DNA of 61,825 bases from NCBI GenBank assembly GCA_016179045.1, contig JACOSL010000056.1, positions 1 through 61,825 of the forward strand. The letters run 5' to 3'. Position numbers and translations under genes: made by a program. This DNA comes from Fimbriimonas ginsengisoli. Its GTDB lineage: Bacteria; Armatimonadota; Fimbriimonadia; Fimbriimonadales; Fimbriimonadaceae. How positions within the stretch are numbered: the stretch's first letter is position 1; every line of letters starts with the position of its first letter. Under the pieces are notes generated by a model, which searched no databases, was not told the DNA's origin, and saw nothing but the letters and a program-made list of their open reading frames with translations. This document shows positions 32,749 through 41,125 of the stretch, piece by piece.

Positions 32749-33518
32749 AGATTGATTTCGGCGAAAACGAACGTGTGGTCAGACGGTTTATCGACCGAAC
32801 GGGCGAGATGTTCGATCTCGCACGAGGTGCAGCGCTCGGCCACCGGCTTCGTGCCGTACAGATGGTCGATGCGCCATCCCAAATTGCGCTCCACCGAGCG
32901 TGGAATCACGAAATCCCAATAGGTGTACAGCCCCGGTCCCTCGTGGAACTTGCGGAAGAGGTCGGTAAAGCCAAAGTCGACGATGCGCCGCAAGGCTTCG
33001 AACTCGAGGGGGTGGTGGCCCACCTGTCCGGCGAACTTGCGCGAATCGTACACGTCGTCCGGGGTCGGGGCGATGTTGATGTCGCCCAGCCACAGCAGAG
33101 GCTGATCCGGCCGGTACCGCTCGCGCAGAAACGCGGCAAACCGACCCAGCCACCGAAGCTTATATTCGAACTTGTCGCTGCCCACCGCGCTGCCGTTGGG
33201 CACGTAGGTGTTTACGATCTCCAAGCCACCCACGTCGCAAGCGATGAGACGGGCATCTTCGGGAAAGAGGGGATCGCCGAAACCCCGCTGCACCCGGGAC
33301 GGCGGCATTAGGCTCAGGGTCGCGACGCCGTTCCAGGCCTTCTGGCCGTTGAGCGAGACGTGGTAGCCCAGGTCGTCGAAGGCGGCGGTCGGAAACTTGT
33401 CGTCCTCCACCTTGGTCTCCTGGATCGCGAGCACGTCCGGCTCGTGCTCGGCCAGCCAGTCGAGAATCAGGGGCAGGCGGGCGCGCACGGATGCGGCGTT
33501 ATAGGTGGCGATGCGCAC
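32745..33518 (-). CDS. xth: Exodeoxyribonuclease III (AP endonuclease)
   Basis: Mg-dependent nuclease of base-excision repair, 257 residues. Motifs in order: RIATYNAASVRARL (N7-type Asn), LAIQETKV (catalytic Glu), NTYVPNG, WLGDINIAPTPDDVYD (Asp and Asn), GWRIDHLYGT and KPSDHTFV (Asp-His pair). All catalytic residues of the XthA/APE1 family are present. The GTG start is preceded by TAAACT with 6 nt between, so the message is probably leaderless. Confidence 0.92.
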   Translation of the reverse strand: MRIATYNAASVRARLPLILDWLAEHEPDVLAIQETKVEDDKFPTAAFDDLGYHVSLNGQKAWNGVATLSLMPPSRVQRGFGDPLFPEDARLIACDVGGLEIVNTYVPNGSAVGSDKFEYKLRWLGRFAAFLRERYRPDQPLLWLGDINIAPTPDDVYDSRKFAGQVGHHPLEFEALRRIVDFGFTDLFRKFHEGPGLYTYWDFVIPRSVERNLGWRIDHLYGTKPVAERCTSCEIEHLARSVDKPSDHTFVFAEINL

Positions 33519-33524
33519 CGGGCG

Positions 33525-33530
33525 AGTTTA
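33525..33530 (-). promoter_or_regulatory. Leaderless-type -10 of the ExoIII gene
   Basis: TAAACT on the minus strand, then CGCCCG and the GTG at 33518. No Shine-Dalgarno. Confidence 0.5.
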
Positions 33531-33535
33531 CAGCC

Positions 33536-34276
33536 CTAGCGCGGGTGCAAACGGAAGTGAGCTGCACGCGTTCGGCGTGCACCCGCCACTTGAACGGCGA
33601 AACCGGGGTGCGTCCACAGGTCGGTCGGCAGTGGGCAGGAGGCCAGCCAGACTGTGCTCCTGGATTCACCAAACTCGTATCCCTCCCCCGCCTCCGGCGG
33701 GCCAAACTCCTCGCCAAGGATAGGCGCCAGGGGCGCAGTCTGGTGCCAAGCGATCTTGAGCGCTTCAGCTGGCTCGCGATCCTGCCGATGGGCCAGAACG
33801 GTGGCGGCAAGCGGCTCGTAACTCGGGGGCTGGCCCTTCGCCCCGAGAGGCGCAAAGGAAATGCGGATCGAATCCATCTCCTCTGGGGCGCCAGGCGGCC
33901 CGTCTTCTTCCAAGAGAGGATCAAGCCGAGGCAGCGAGGCGAGCCGCACTACGAAGCTCAACTTGCCGGATAGCGCAACGCGAGCGGCCGCCCAGCGACC
34001 ATCCAATTCGGCATCGGTCCAGCCCTCGCGGCGCCGCAGATAACCCAGCCACCGCGAGACCATCCGGGGCGAGAGCCACACGATCTCCTCGACATCGCGT
34101 TTAGAACGGCCGTCGAACCAGCGGCCAACCGCGACGCGATCTTCGAGGAGCGTTCGCTCGATGCCCTTGCCCTTGGCCGCAATCGCCTCGCCGCGGCGCA
34201 ACTCGGCGGCAATAGGCGCGGGGCCGAAGTCCACTGGACGCAGGATCGAGAGCAGGGCGAAAGCGACGACAACCAT
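33536..34276 (-). CDS. Secreted hypothetical protein downstream of gcvT
   Basis: 246 residues with an N-terminal hydrophobic segment (MVVVAFALLSILRPV) that may be a signal peptide. The rest is soluble and unrecognised: VEEIVWLSPRMVSRWLGYLR, a middle LSGKLSFVVRLASLPRLDPL and a C-terminus VWLASCPLPTDLWTHPGFAV. No catalytic motif is apparent. The ATG at 34276 was chosen; a TTG at 34282 adds two residues. It begins 14 nt after the gcvT stop on the same strand and so is likely co-transcribed. Confidence 0.6.
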   Translation of the reverse strand: MVVVAFALLSILRPVDFGPAPIAAELRRGEAIAAKGKGIERTLLEDRVAVGRWFDGRSKRDVEEIVWLSPRMVSRWLGYLRRREGWTDAELDGRWAAARVALSGKLSFVVRLASLPRLDPLLEEDGPPGAPEEMDSIRISFAPLGAKGQPPSYEPLAATVLAHRQDREPAEALKIAWHQTAPLAPILGEEFGPPEAGEGYEFGESRSTVWLASCPLPTDLWTHPGFAVQVAGARRTRAAHFRLHPR

Positions 34277-34289
34277 CCTCAACAGAGGA

Positions 34290-35378
34290 TTATCGGCTGG
34301 CGCGTTTGAAAAAGCGCTTGTTCACCACCGTGCCCGGCTCGCGACGCCCACGCACGTCCACCTCGCATGCAGTGCCCAGTTCAATTTCGGGGCGTAGGAA
34401 GGCAAAGGCGACCGAGCACTCGAGCATGGGCGAATACACGCCGCTGGAGACCTCCCCGACCTCGCCGCCGCCCGCATATACCTTCATGCCCGGCTCCAAT
34501 AGGCGCTTGGAAACGAGCCGCACGCCTTGCAGCTTGGTCGGCGTTCCTTCGGCACGCGCCCGATTGATGAATTCCGACCCGATGAAGGCTTTGTCCTTGG
34601 CGATCACCCAGCCCAGGCCCGCCGCGATCGGGCTGAGATCGTCGGTCAATTCGTGGCCGTAAAGCGGCAACCCCGCCTCTACGCGCAGAACATCTCGCGC
34701 TCCAAGGCCGCACGGCATCACCCCCACGTCGTAAATCGCGCGCCAAAGCCTGGGGGCTTGGTCGGCTCGGCAGATCAGCTCGAACCCATCCTCGCCGGTG
34801 TAACCGGATCGAGGGGCGAAGCACGAAACCCCCGCGATCTCGCATTGCACGACGCCGAACATGGGCGCGTCCTCGATCGACTCCCGCGCGTTACTGAGAT
34901 TGCCCACGAGCGACGCCGCGCGGGGTCCCTGCACCGCGATCATCGCGGTCTGCTCGGTTTCGTCGTAGAGCGTCACGCCGTAGGTGTTCTGCGTGCGCAG
35001 CCAGGCAACGTCCTTGGCGTGGTTGGCCGCATTGACCACCATCGCGAATTCGTGGCCGGTCAAGCGGTACACGATGATGTCGTCCACCGTGCCGCCGCGC
35101 TCATTGGGCAGCAGGCTGTAATGCCCGAGCCCGTTGGTGAGCTTGGCGACCGAATTGGCGGTCACATAGTCGAGGAATTCGCGGGTTCGCTCGCCCTCGA
35201 AGCGCAGCCGCGCCATGTGGCTCACGTCGAACATCCCAGCGCCCTCGCGGACCGCCTTCGACTCCCCGATCACGCTCTGGTAGTGCACGGGCAGTTCGTA
35301 GCCCCCAAACGGCACCATCCGCCCCCCGAGGCGCACATGCTCGGCGTGCAAGGGAGTCTTGAGGATCGTCGGGGCCAT
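34290..35378 (-). CDS. gcvT: Glycine cleavage system T protein (aminomethyltransferase)
   Basis: 362 residues; transfers the methylene group from aminomethylated GcvH to tetrahydrofolate. Typical blocks: LKTPLHAEHVRLGGRMVPFG, GMFDVSHMARLRFEG, TVDDIIVYRL, AVQGPRAASLV, RSGYTGEDGFELIC (with the catalytic Asp normally in the preceding D-D block), GLGARDVLRVEAGLPLYGHE and the C-terminal SGVYSPMLECSVAFAFL. The ATG at 35378 follows TATACT by 7 nt, so I reject the longer frame to 35579. gcvH and gcvP are not nearby. Because the message looks leaderless there is no room for a glycine riboswitch. Confidence 0.92.
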   Translation of the reverse strand: MAPTILKTPLHAEHVRLGGRMVPFGGYELPVHYQSVIGESKAVREGAGMFDVSHMARLRFEGERTREFLDYVTANSVAKLTNGLGHYSLLPNERGGTVDDIIVYRLTGHEFAMVVNAANHAKDVAWLRTQNTYGVTLYDETEQTAMIAVQGPRAASLVGNLSNARESIEDAPMFGVVQCEIAGVSCFAPRSGYTGEDGFELICRADQAPRLWRAIYDVGVMPCGLGARDVLRVEAGLPLYGHELTDDLSPIAAGLGWVIAKDKAFIGSEFINRARAEGTPTKLQGVRLVSKRLLEPGMKVYAGGGEVGEVSSGVYSPMLECSVAFAFLRPEIELGTACEVDVRGRREPGTVVNKRFFKRASR

Positions 35379-35385
35379 TGGCCGG

Positions 35386-35391
35386 AGTATA
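35386..35391 (-). promoter_or_regulatory. Leaderless-type -10 of gcvT
   Basis: TATACT on the minus strand, 7 nt (CCGGCCA) before the ATG at 35378. It decides the gcvT start. Confidence 0.6.
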
Positions 35392-35439
35392 TCTGCGCGA
35401 GCCTGCCGACCGTTCCCGCCCATTGAACACGTCCTCGAT

Positions 35440-35469
35440 TTGGGCTCAAACGCAACCTGCCGGTACAAT
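35440..35469 (+). promoter_or_regulatory. Promoter of the TPR/PilZ operon
   Basis: TTGGGC (35440-35445), 18 nt spacer, TACAAT (35464-35469). Transcription would start about 35476, followed by GGGAG (35478-35482) and the ATG at 35492. An ATG overlapping the -10 (35468) is therefore not the start. Confidence 0.6.
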
Positions 35470-35491
35470 GCAGCTGGCGGGAGCTTTCTCA

Positions 35492-36754
35492 ATGATCGCC
35501 TGCGCGAACTGCCAAACCACGAACAGCGCGGACAGCCTGTTCTGCAAGCGTTGCGGCGCGCCCTTGCCGCAAGCCGCACGCGACGACGCCAGTGCCCAAG
35601 TGGCCAAGACGGTCGCGAGCGGACAGGCCCTGCTCGACGGGGGCCGCATCGAAGAGGCGCGCCTCATCGCCGACGCCGCAGTGCTCGAAGCTCCGGATAG
35701 CATCGAGGCGCTTTCGCTCAAGGGCGATTGCCTGGACCGATCAGGCGACCTCACTGGCGCGCTCGAATGCTTCGAGAAAGTCGCCGCCCTCGACCCCGAA
35801 GCGGGCTTAGCTCGCCTCAGGCTCAACCAACTGCGAAACCGCCTCGCCCTGCGCGCCACGCCGAGGCCGGGAGACCGCCGCCAGGTGGTGCTGATCGCGG
35901 CGATCGTCGCCGTCATCTTCGTCGCCGGCGTTGGTTCGCTTCTGGCCGTCTTGCTCAAGCCAGTGCGAACGGAGACGGGCAGCGGCACCGCCGCTCTGAC
36001 ATCGAAGGCGCAAGAGCCGGTCGCGCAGCCGTTCGTCGTACCGGCACCTACCCCGACCACAAAGAATGCCGACCCAGCCCCCGCCGAAACAACCCCCGAT
36101 CCGTCTTCAACCACCCCACGCCCTTCGCCTCGCGCCGCCGAACTCACCGCTCCGACCGCCGCTGCGACCGGGCCTGAGGGACAGCAGGGGCTACCCGCGC
36201 CAACTGAATCGCCCCGGATTGCTCCCACGCCCCTAAATCCGTTTCCCAACCTGACCGTGCGGCCCGACGGCACGACCAAGGCGCCAGCCGACAATTCTGC
36301 GACTCCGCCCCCCGCAACCGACCCCGAGCCCAAGACCGACCCCAAAGCGGACGCGACCAAAGCCGCCGATCCGGCGATGGACACCAGCGTGATTGACATC
36401 CATGTCAGCAACCCGCGCCCCGCGCCCGTCGGGGGCGCGCAGGTCGTGCCGGAGACGAACACGCTCCCCATGCTCCTACGCGTCGCCGCCAATCAGTACC
36501 AACTCAAGCGTTACGACGCCGCCGCCAAGGCATACGAGCGGGCGCTTCGCGCGGGCAGCGACCCGGCGTCCACCAACCAGCGCCTCGGTCAATGCTATGA
36601 GCACCTCGGCAAGTCCGCCCAGGCCGTCGTTGCTTATGAGCGCGCGGTTGCCGCCCTCGAGGCTAGCCTCGCCGCCGGCAAAGGCAACCCCCAACGCCAG
36701 CGGCTGGCTCTCGACTCATGCCGAGCCGCGATCAAGGTCCTCAGGGGCGCTTAG
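35492..36754 (+). CDS. Zinc-ribbon, membrane-anchored TPR protein
   Basis: 420 residues. Residues 1-25 are a zinc ribbon (IACANCQTTNSADSLFCKRC). A first TPR-like helical region follows (ARLIADAAVLEAPDSIEALS, DLTGALECFEKVAALDPEAG), then one membrane helix near 135-160 (VVLIAAIVAVIFVAGVGSLL) and about 170 residues of Pro/Ala/Thr-rich linker. A C-terminal TPR block ends the protein (YDAAAKAYERALRAGSDPAS ... CYEHLGKSAQAVVAYERAVA). The layout, zinc ribbon and TPR inside and TPR outside on a long tether, suggests a scaffold. It is the first gene of a three-gene operon. Confidence 0.7.
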   Translation: MIACANCQTTNSADSLFCKRCGAPLPQAARDDASAQVAKTVASGQALLDGGRIEEARLIADAAVLEAPDSIEALSLKGDCLDRSGDLTGALECFEKVAALDPEAGLARLRLNQLRNRLALRATPRPGDRRQVVLIAAIVAVIFVAGVGSLLAVLLKPVRTETGSGTAALTSKAQEPVAQPFVVPAPTPTTKNADPAPAETTPDPSSTTPRPSPRAAELTAPTAAATGPEGQQGLPAPTESPRIAPTPLNPFPNLTVRPDGTTKAPADNSATPPPATDPEPKTDPKADATKAADPAMDTSVIDIHVSNPRPAPVGGAQVVPETNTLPMLLRVAANQYQLKRYDAAAKAYERALRAGSDPASTNQRLGQCYEHLGKSAQAVVAYERAVAALEASLAAGKGNPQRQRLALDSCRAAIKVLRGA

Positions 36755-36756
36755 AG

Positions 36757-38367
36757 ATGAAGAGACGCCTGTTCGCCGCCGGCTTCCTGCTTGCGGCGGC
36801 CCATTTGGCGTCGGCCGCTTCGCCTCAGATCCTTCTCGCGCCGATCCGCTCCGCCAAGGAGCCGGCCAACGACGTGTCGGTCGCGCTCGCCGACGCGCTT
36901 GCGCAGGAGATGGACACCGATGGTCGAGTTAACCCGGTGGTTTGGAGCCAGGGCGACCCGTTCTTCCGGGCCGCGATCGAAGACGGCCTGCTTAAGAACC
37001 CGCCAGATTGGCCGTCGTCCAAGCAGGCGGACGTGGGTCGTCGTGCGATGCGCATCGACCTAATGGTGCTGGTCATTGGCGAGCGGGATGGCCAAGGCTT
37101 CAAGGCGAGCATCGAGCTTTACCGAGGCGGCCGGCGGCTCTGGCGCGATGAGAAGAACATGACCGTGAGCGTCGCCGGCAAGCTCGACCTCGACAGCTCC
37201 ATCCGCTCGCTTGCCCACACGTGGATGCTGCTGATGGCCGACGATCCGCTCAAGGGCATGGCGGCTAAGCCAAGGCACGACACGCCCGCGGCCTCGCCCG
37301 GCCTCGCCCCGCGCATGCCGCCGGCGGAACCTCCCCGCGCGGCACCGCCCGTGGTGGCCCCTGCGCCAAGCCCGGAGCCCGTCGCGGCCAAAGCTGCGCC
37401 CGTTGCGCCGCCCGCGCCTGAGGCGCTGCCTCCGGCCGGCAGTGCGGGCGTAGCCGGCGAAGCGATGGCCTTGGTGAAGGCGGGACAGGTAGCCCAAGGC
37501 ATCGGGCTCTTGCGCGCGGCGGTGGACGAGAAGCCCCAAGACCGATCTCGACGCGAGGCTCTCGTGAATCTTCTCCTAAGCGCCAACATGCCCGAGCTCG
37601 CCGCCGACGAGGCTCACCGGGCAGCCGAACTCATTCCGAGCGCGGCCAACCTTCGGCTGCTTGCGGCCAAGGCCTGGCTTCAGGCGGGCAAGCCGGACGA
37701 GGCGGCACGCGATCTCAACGAAGCCCTCGCCCGAACTGAGGACGCCCAGGAAGCGCGGGAGCTTCTCGGCCAGGTTTCTCTTTATCAGCTTCATCTCTCC
37801 GAAGCGATCACCCATCTGGATGCCGCGATCAAACAACGCGGAACCCCCAACGCCCACTATCTGCGGGCCCTTGCGCGCCAGTTCTCGGGTGAGCCGGAAG
37901 CGGCAGCCCTCGACCTGACCGCGGCGGGTAGTGAGGACGCAGCCCAACGCGAGGGCCGCTATCCGTTCTGCATTCTGGTTCTGGATAAGGCCTTGGACAC
38001 GTGGTGCGAGGTGGTGCGAGCCGTGTTCCAAAAGGTCGTCGTGAATCCGGACGACAAGAAGGCGGCGACGCTCGCGACCGGCCTAAGCCGCCAGGCTGCG
38101 GGGGCGATCGCCGCGCTCTCTGCCACCCCGCCGCCCTTGCCCCACCAGGTTTCGCACGAGCGGCGCGGACTGGCGCTGAAATTGCTGGCCCAAGCCTTGA
38201 GCGACCTCGGCGTCTACCTCGAAGGACACGCCGAGGAATCGCTCACCGACGCGCGAATCGGCTTCGGCGAAGCCCTTAAGCAGCTTGAAACCGCCCGAGA
38301 GCTGTACCGAGCCGAGCAGCGCCCCAAGGTGGACAATGCTGCCCGAACTCCTCCGCGAAGGCCTTGA
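36757..38367 (+). CDS. Secreted TPR-repeat protein
   Basis: 536 residues starting with a signal peptide (RRLFAAGFLLAAAHLASA). A first domain of about 160 residues is of unknown fold and may be GldG- or TolB-N-like (ILLAPIRSAKEPANDVSVAL). A Pro/Ala linker follows, then multiple TPR units (GEAMALVKAGQVAQGIGLLR, RRAREALVNLL-like helices, AWLQAGKPDEAARDLNEALA, LSEAITHLDAAIKQRGTPNA). It begins 2 nt after the preceding gene, so the pair is translationally coupled. Probably periplasmic and a partner of the tethered TPR protein. No enzymatic motif. Confidence 0.68.
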   Translation: MKRRLFAAGFLLAAAHLASAASPQILLAPIRSAKEPANDVSVALADALAQEMDTDGRVNPVVWSQGDPFFRAAIEDGLLKNPPDWPSSKQADVGRRAMRIDLMVLVIGERDGQGFKASIELYRGGRRLWRDEKNMTVSVAGKLDLDSSIRSLAHTWMLLMADDPLKGMAAKPRHDTPAASPGLAPRMPPAEPPRAAPPVVAPAPSPEPVAAKAAPVAPPAPEALPPAGSAGVAGEAMALVKAGQVAQGIGLLRAAVDEKPQDRSRREALVNLLLSANMPELAADEAHRAAELIPSAANLRLLAAKAWLQAGKPDEAARDLNEALARTEDAQEARELLGQVSLYQLHLSEAITHLDAAIKQRGTPNAHYLRALARQFSGEPEAAALDLTAAGSEDAAQREGRYPFCILVLDKALDTWCEVVRAVFQKVVVNPDDKKAATLATGLSRQAAGAIAALSATPPPLPHQVSHERRGLALKLLAQALSDLGVYLEGHAEESLTDARIGFGEALKQLETARELYRAEQRPKVDNAARTPPRRP

Positions 38368-38953
38368 GATCGGCGGCCTTCTCGGCGTCGCCGCAGTTGC
38401 CGGCTACGGGATCGAGCGGGGCCTGGCAGTTCGCAGGCGGCCATTGCCCAAGCTCGGCGCAACCATCCGTCTTCGATCGCCCCACGGCGTCGGTCGGGCT
38501 CGCCTCATCTCCACCGCGCCTCACGGCTGGCAGATTTCACCGCTCATCTTCCGAGAAGGCTCGCGCGAGCCAAGCGTCGGAGACACGATCGTCGTCGAAG
38601 CCCCTTGCGACGGGGGCGTGGTTCTCTTCCGCGCCAAAGTGAAGCACATCGACGAAGACGGCCTTCGAATCCGCCCGCCGAGGGGTTTGCGTCGCCACGA
38701 GCGCCGGCAGGAGCGGCGGCTGGCGCAACTGCGGGATCGGACCGTCCTTCTCGATGGCAAGGCCGCCCAACTGCTCGACATGTCTGCAGGCGGCGCCAGG
38801 CTCCGTGGAGAGAGGGTGCCCCAAATCGGGATGCGGACTCACCTTGAGATCGACGGCACGGCCCACGCGGCGTGGATCATTGGCGCCGAGGACGGCGCCG
38901 TCCGCGTTCGGTTTGAAGAGCCCCTAACTCGCGAATCACTTACCTCTCGCTAG
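38336..38953 (+). CDS. PilZ-domain protein (c-di-GMP effector candidate)
   Basis: 205 residues. An N-terminal hydrophobic patch (ELLREGLEIGGLLGVAAVAG) may be a membrane helix. A YcgR-N-like beta domain follows (GATIRLRSPHGVGRARLIST, PSVGDTIVVEAPCDGGVVLF), then a PilZ domain from about 115. The c-di-GMP contacts are present: arginines in LRRHERRQERRL (R-x-x-x-R) and the D-x-S-x-x-G motif in LLDMSAGGARL. The start overlaps the previous gene by 32 nt. It is likely to respond to c-di-GMP and act with the TPR proteins of this operon. Confidence 0.78.
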   Translation: MLPELLREGLEIGGLLGVAAVAGYGIERGLAVRRRPLPKLGATIRLRSPHGVGRARLISTAPHGWQISPLIFREGSREPSVGDTIVVEAPCDGGVVLFRAKVKHIDEDGLRIRPPRGLRRHERRQERRLAQLRDRTVLLDGKAAQLLDMSAGGARLRGERVPQIGMRTHLEIDGTAHAAWIIGAEDGAVRVRFEEPLTRESLTSR

Positions 38954-39100
38954 GCCGCGCCACCTCGGGCCGGCCGCGCGGAACCTAGTTGAGAGACGAC
39001 CCGTCAAATCAGGCAAGTGCCTTGTGGTCGGGCGTGCGATTTCTGCGCCACATACCCGATAAGAATGCTTGAATGGCGCCGCTCTGAGGAGCGAAAGAAT

Positions 39101-39409
39101 ATGGTCGAGACGCTATCGATTCTAAAGCCTGGCCCGATCGAAGAATTTCCCGATCTCGTGTACGTGCTCAAGCATCCCGGGACGGGCCGCTATGGCTGCT
39201 TTTGCCACGACGGTGTTCACGGTCTGGCGTGCTTCAGCACGGAGGGTGGCGCGTTTCGCTTTTCGGAGTGGATCGATCTCAGCGGAATGCAGTCGCTCGA
39301 GATGAGCTTCGATGAGGCTCGGGAGGTGGCCAAGGGCCGCCCGATGCCGGTGGTCGCACTGATGTTGCTCGATTCGATTCGGGAACCGAAGGTCCACTTC
39401 GTTCGATAG
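39101..39409 (+). CDS. Small hypothetical protein
   Basis: 102 residues, soluble, unknown. It reads as a compact domain (LVYVLKHPGTGRYGCFCHDG, GLACFSTEGGAFRFSEWIDL, SFDEAREVAKGRPMPVVALM), loosely like SseB or DUF3110-type proteins, but I cannot assign it. The ATG at 39101 lies 8 nt after GAGGAG; ATGs further upstream lack such a site. Convergent with the PEP-CTERM genes; a long hairpin lies between. Confidence 0.6.
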   Translation: MVETLSILKPGPIEEFPDLVYVLKHPGTGRYGCFCHDGVHGLACFSTEGGAFRFSEWIDLSGMQSLEMSFDEAREVAKGRPMPVVALMLLDSIREPKVHFVR

Positions 39410-39442
39410 GGCTTGGGGGAAGCGAAGGCCCGGTACAGACAA

Positions 39443-39474
39443 GCGGGCTCGGAGCCGTTAGACTCCGGGCCCGC
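39443..39474. terminator. Bidirectional hairpin between convergent genes
   Basis: Arms GCGGGCTCGGAG and CTCCGGGCCCGC (12 pairs, one G-T wobble) around CCGTTAGA. It lies 33 nt after the small + strand gene and 38 nt after the first PEP-CTERM gene. No T run follows on either side, so termination would rely on the hairpin alone. Confidence 0.5.
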
Positions 39475-39511
39475 CGTCATGTTGCCTGGTTGGCAGAACC
39501 GTGACCGCCGA

Positions 39512-40144
39512 TCAGCGGTTCTTGTTGCGCCGTCGCCGAGCGAGCATCGCGCCGCCGATTAAGAGCGCGGCCATCGCCGAAGGCTCAGGCACGGGCGATC
39601 CGCCCAGCTTTGTCGAACCGCCTTGTGGTAGCCCCTGCATGTGCAGCAGGGCGAGCACGTTGCTCGGATTCGAGTCCAGCGGAGTTGCGAACGCCATAAA
39701 GCTGTTCTCGGTCAGGCCCGTTCCGTGGAAGGTCCACGATGCAGACAGCCCACCCGTCAGCTTGGGCGGCTGCTCGCGAAAGAGGATGTCCACGTCGAAC
39801 TGTTCGCCCGCGTCGCTGATCGAGTTCGAACCGAACGTCGGGGCGCTTTTGAACCAACTCGAACTTGTGGAAGTTGAGAAGTCCCCAGGAATCGAGGTGA
39901 GATTCAACAGAAGTTCGCCAATGAACTGGCCGGACGCCGCCGACGTGTTGTTGGTCAGGGTCATGTTGACGTCGCCAGGGTTGACGCCGTTCGAGATTTG
40001 GAGCGTCGCCCAGGGAGCCGGTCCAGAGGGGGTTCCACCGGTGAAGACGCTCGAGAAATTGATCGTTTCCGTCGCGTGAGCCGCGACTGCTCCGGCGGCC
40101 AAGCCGGCGATTACAGCCAATCGAGTAAGGAATTTAGGTTGCAT
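39512..40144 (-). CDS. PEP-CTERM sorted secreted protein, paralogue 1
   Basis: 210 residues: signal peptide (LTRLAVIAGLAAGAVAAHA), an all-beta extracellular domain (ETINFSSVFTGGTPSGPAPW ... SASWTFHGTGLTENSFMAFA) and a C-terminal PEP-CTERM tag VPEPSAMAALLIGGAMLARR followed by basic residues. The tag is the substrate of exosortase, which implies surface or extracellular-matrix placement. The ATG at 40144 has AGGA 5-7 nt upstream; the longer frame to 40303 has no such support. It is closely related along its whole length to the next gene upstream. Confidence 0.9.
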   Translation of the reverse strand: MQPKFLTRLAVIAGLAAGAVAAHATETINFSSVFTGGTPSGPAPWATLQISNGVNPGDVNMTLTNNTSAASGQFIGELLLNLTSIPGDFSTSTSSSWFKSAPTFGSNSISDAGEQFDVDILFREQPPKLTGGLSASWTFHGTGLTENSFMAFATPLDSNPSNVLALLHMQGLPQGGSTKLGGSPVPEPSAMAALLIGGAMLARRRRNKNR

Positions 40145-40267
40145 GATGGTCCTGCCGTTATGCCTTGCGGCACCTTGCTTGAATCGGTGAGGGCAAGTCC
40201 TGGACCAATGCTCTTCCAAAGCGAGCGGCAAGGCGTGAAAACCGGTAATTTCTCCGATCACGGCCAC

Positions 40268-40309
40268 AAAAAAGCGGAGACGGTGGAAGCCCATGGCCTC
40301 CACCGCCTC
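40268..40309 (-). terminator. Strong intrinsic terminator after PEP-CTERM paralogue 2
   Basis: On the minus strand a 15-bp stem (GAGGCGGTGGAGGCC with GGCTTCCACCGTCTC, two G-T wobbles) and a 3-nt loop are followed by CGC and six Ts. It should separate the two paralogues into different transcripts. Confidence 0.85.
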
Positions 40310-40331
40310 TGGGGCGAGGGGTGTGCCGAGC

Positions 40332-40949
40332 TTACTTCTTGCGCGCTCGGCGTCGAAGCAGCATCATTCCCCCGATGGCGAGAGCCGCCATGGCCGACGG
40401 TTCGGGCACGACGCCTCGAACCTTGCTGGAACCAGGCGGTGGAGTGCCTTGCACGTGGAGGAGAGCCAACACGTCGTTCGGGTTGTGGTCGGTCGGAGTC
40501 GCGAAGGCGAGGAAGCTGCTGGAAGTCAAACCGGTGCCGTGGAAAGTCCAAGAAGCGGTCTGCCCACCGGTCAACTTCGGAGGCTGCTCGTTGAACAGGA
40601 TGTCAACGTCGAACATCTCACCCGCGTCGCTGATCGAGTCCACCCCGAAGGTTGGAGTGCTCTTGAACCAAGGGGATGTCGTCGAAGTGCTGAAATCGGT
40701 GGGGATCGAGGTAAGGTTGAGTTCAAGTTCCCCAAGAAACTGCCCGGAGATCGCCGTCATGTTGTTCGACAGGCTCATGTTCACGTAGCCCGGCGCGCCA
40801 TCGGAAATCGTTAGGGTCGCCCACGGCGTTGAGCCGCTGGGAGTAGCCCCGGTAAAAACGCTGGAGAAATTGATGGTGATGTCGGCGCTTGCGAACGCGG
40901 CGCCGGCAACCAACCCAATGGCCAATGCAAGTCGCATAGTTCTCTTCAT
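40332..40949 (-). CDS. PEP-CTERM sorted secreted protein, paralogue 2
   Basis: 205 residues with signal peptide (MRLALAIGLVAGAAFASA), the same beta domain as its neighbour (ITINFSSVFTGATPSGSTPW, DISDAGEMFDVDILFNEQPP-like segment, QTASWTFHGTGLTSSSFLAF) and the tag VPEPSAMAALAIGGMMLLRR. GAGGA lies 7-8 nt before the ATG. A 15-bp terminator immediately follows. The tandem arrangement indicates local duplication, and the two genes have then diverged mainly in the signal peptide and linker. Confidence 0.9.
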   Translation of the reverse strand: MKRTMRLALAIGLVAGAAFASADITINFSSVFTGATPSGSTPWATLTISDGAPGYVNMSLSNNMTAISGQFLGELELNLTSIPTDFSTSTTSPWFKSTPTFGVDSISDAGEMFDVDILFNEQPPKLTGGQTASWTFHGTGLTSSSFLAFATPTDHNPNDVLALLHVQGTPPPGSSKVRGVVPEPSAMAALAIGGMMLLRRRARKK

Positions 40950-41084
40950 GATAAGTCCTCGCTACCCGAATGCTCTCAGCGCGCGCCCAATGGCTGCGCA
41001 ACTTCAGATTCCTGTAGATTAAACAACATATCTGATTAAGGAGGAAGCCGAAGCCAGAAAATCAGGCACCTCAGTCGCAAAAAC

Positions 41085-41100
41085 CTAGTAAATGTACTAG
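41085..41100. repeat. Inverted repeat CTAGTA-AATG-TACTAG
   Basis: Perfect 6-nt arms with a 4-nt loop, followed on the minus strand by GG and TTTTT. It could be a weak terminator for the cNMP-binding gene or an operator upstream of PEP-CTERM paralogue 2. Confidence 0.35.
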
Positions 41101-41125
41101 TGAGGCGTACGCCATCCGCGAGGCG

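Noticed and set aside
34290-35378. Glycine riboswitch before gcvT
   Set aside because: The -10 is 7 nt from the start codon, leaving no leader, and no tandem aptamer is seen further upstream.
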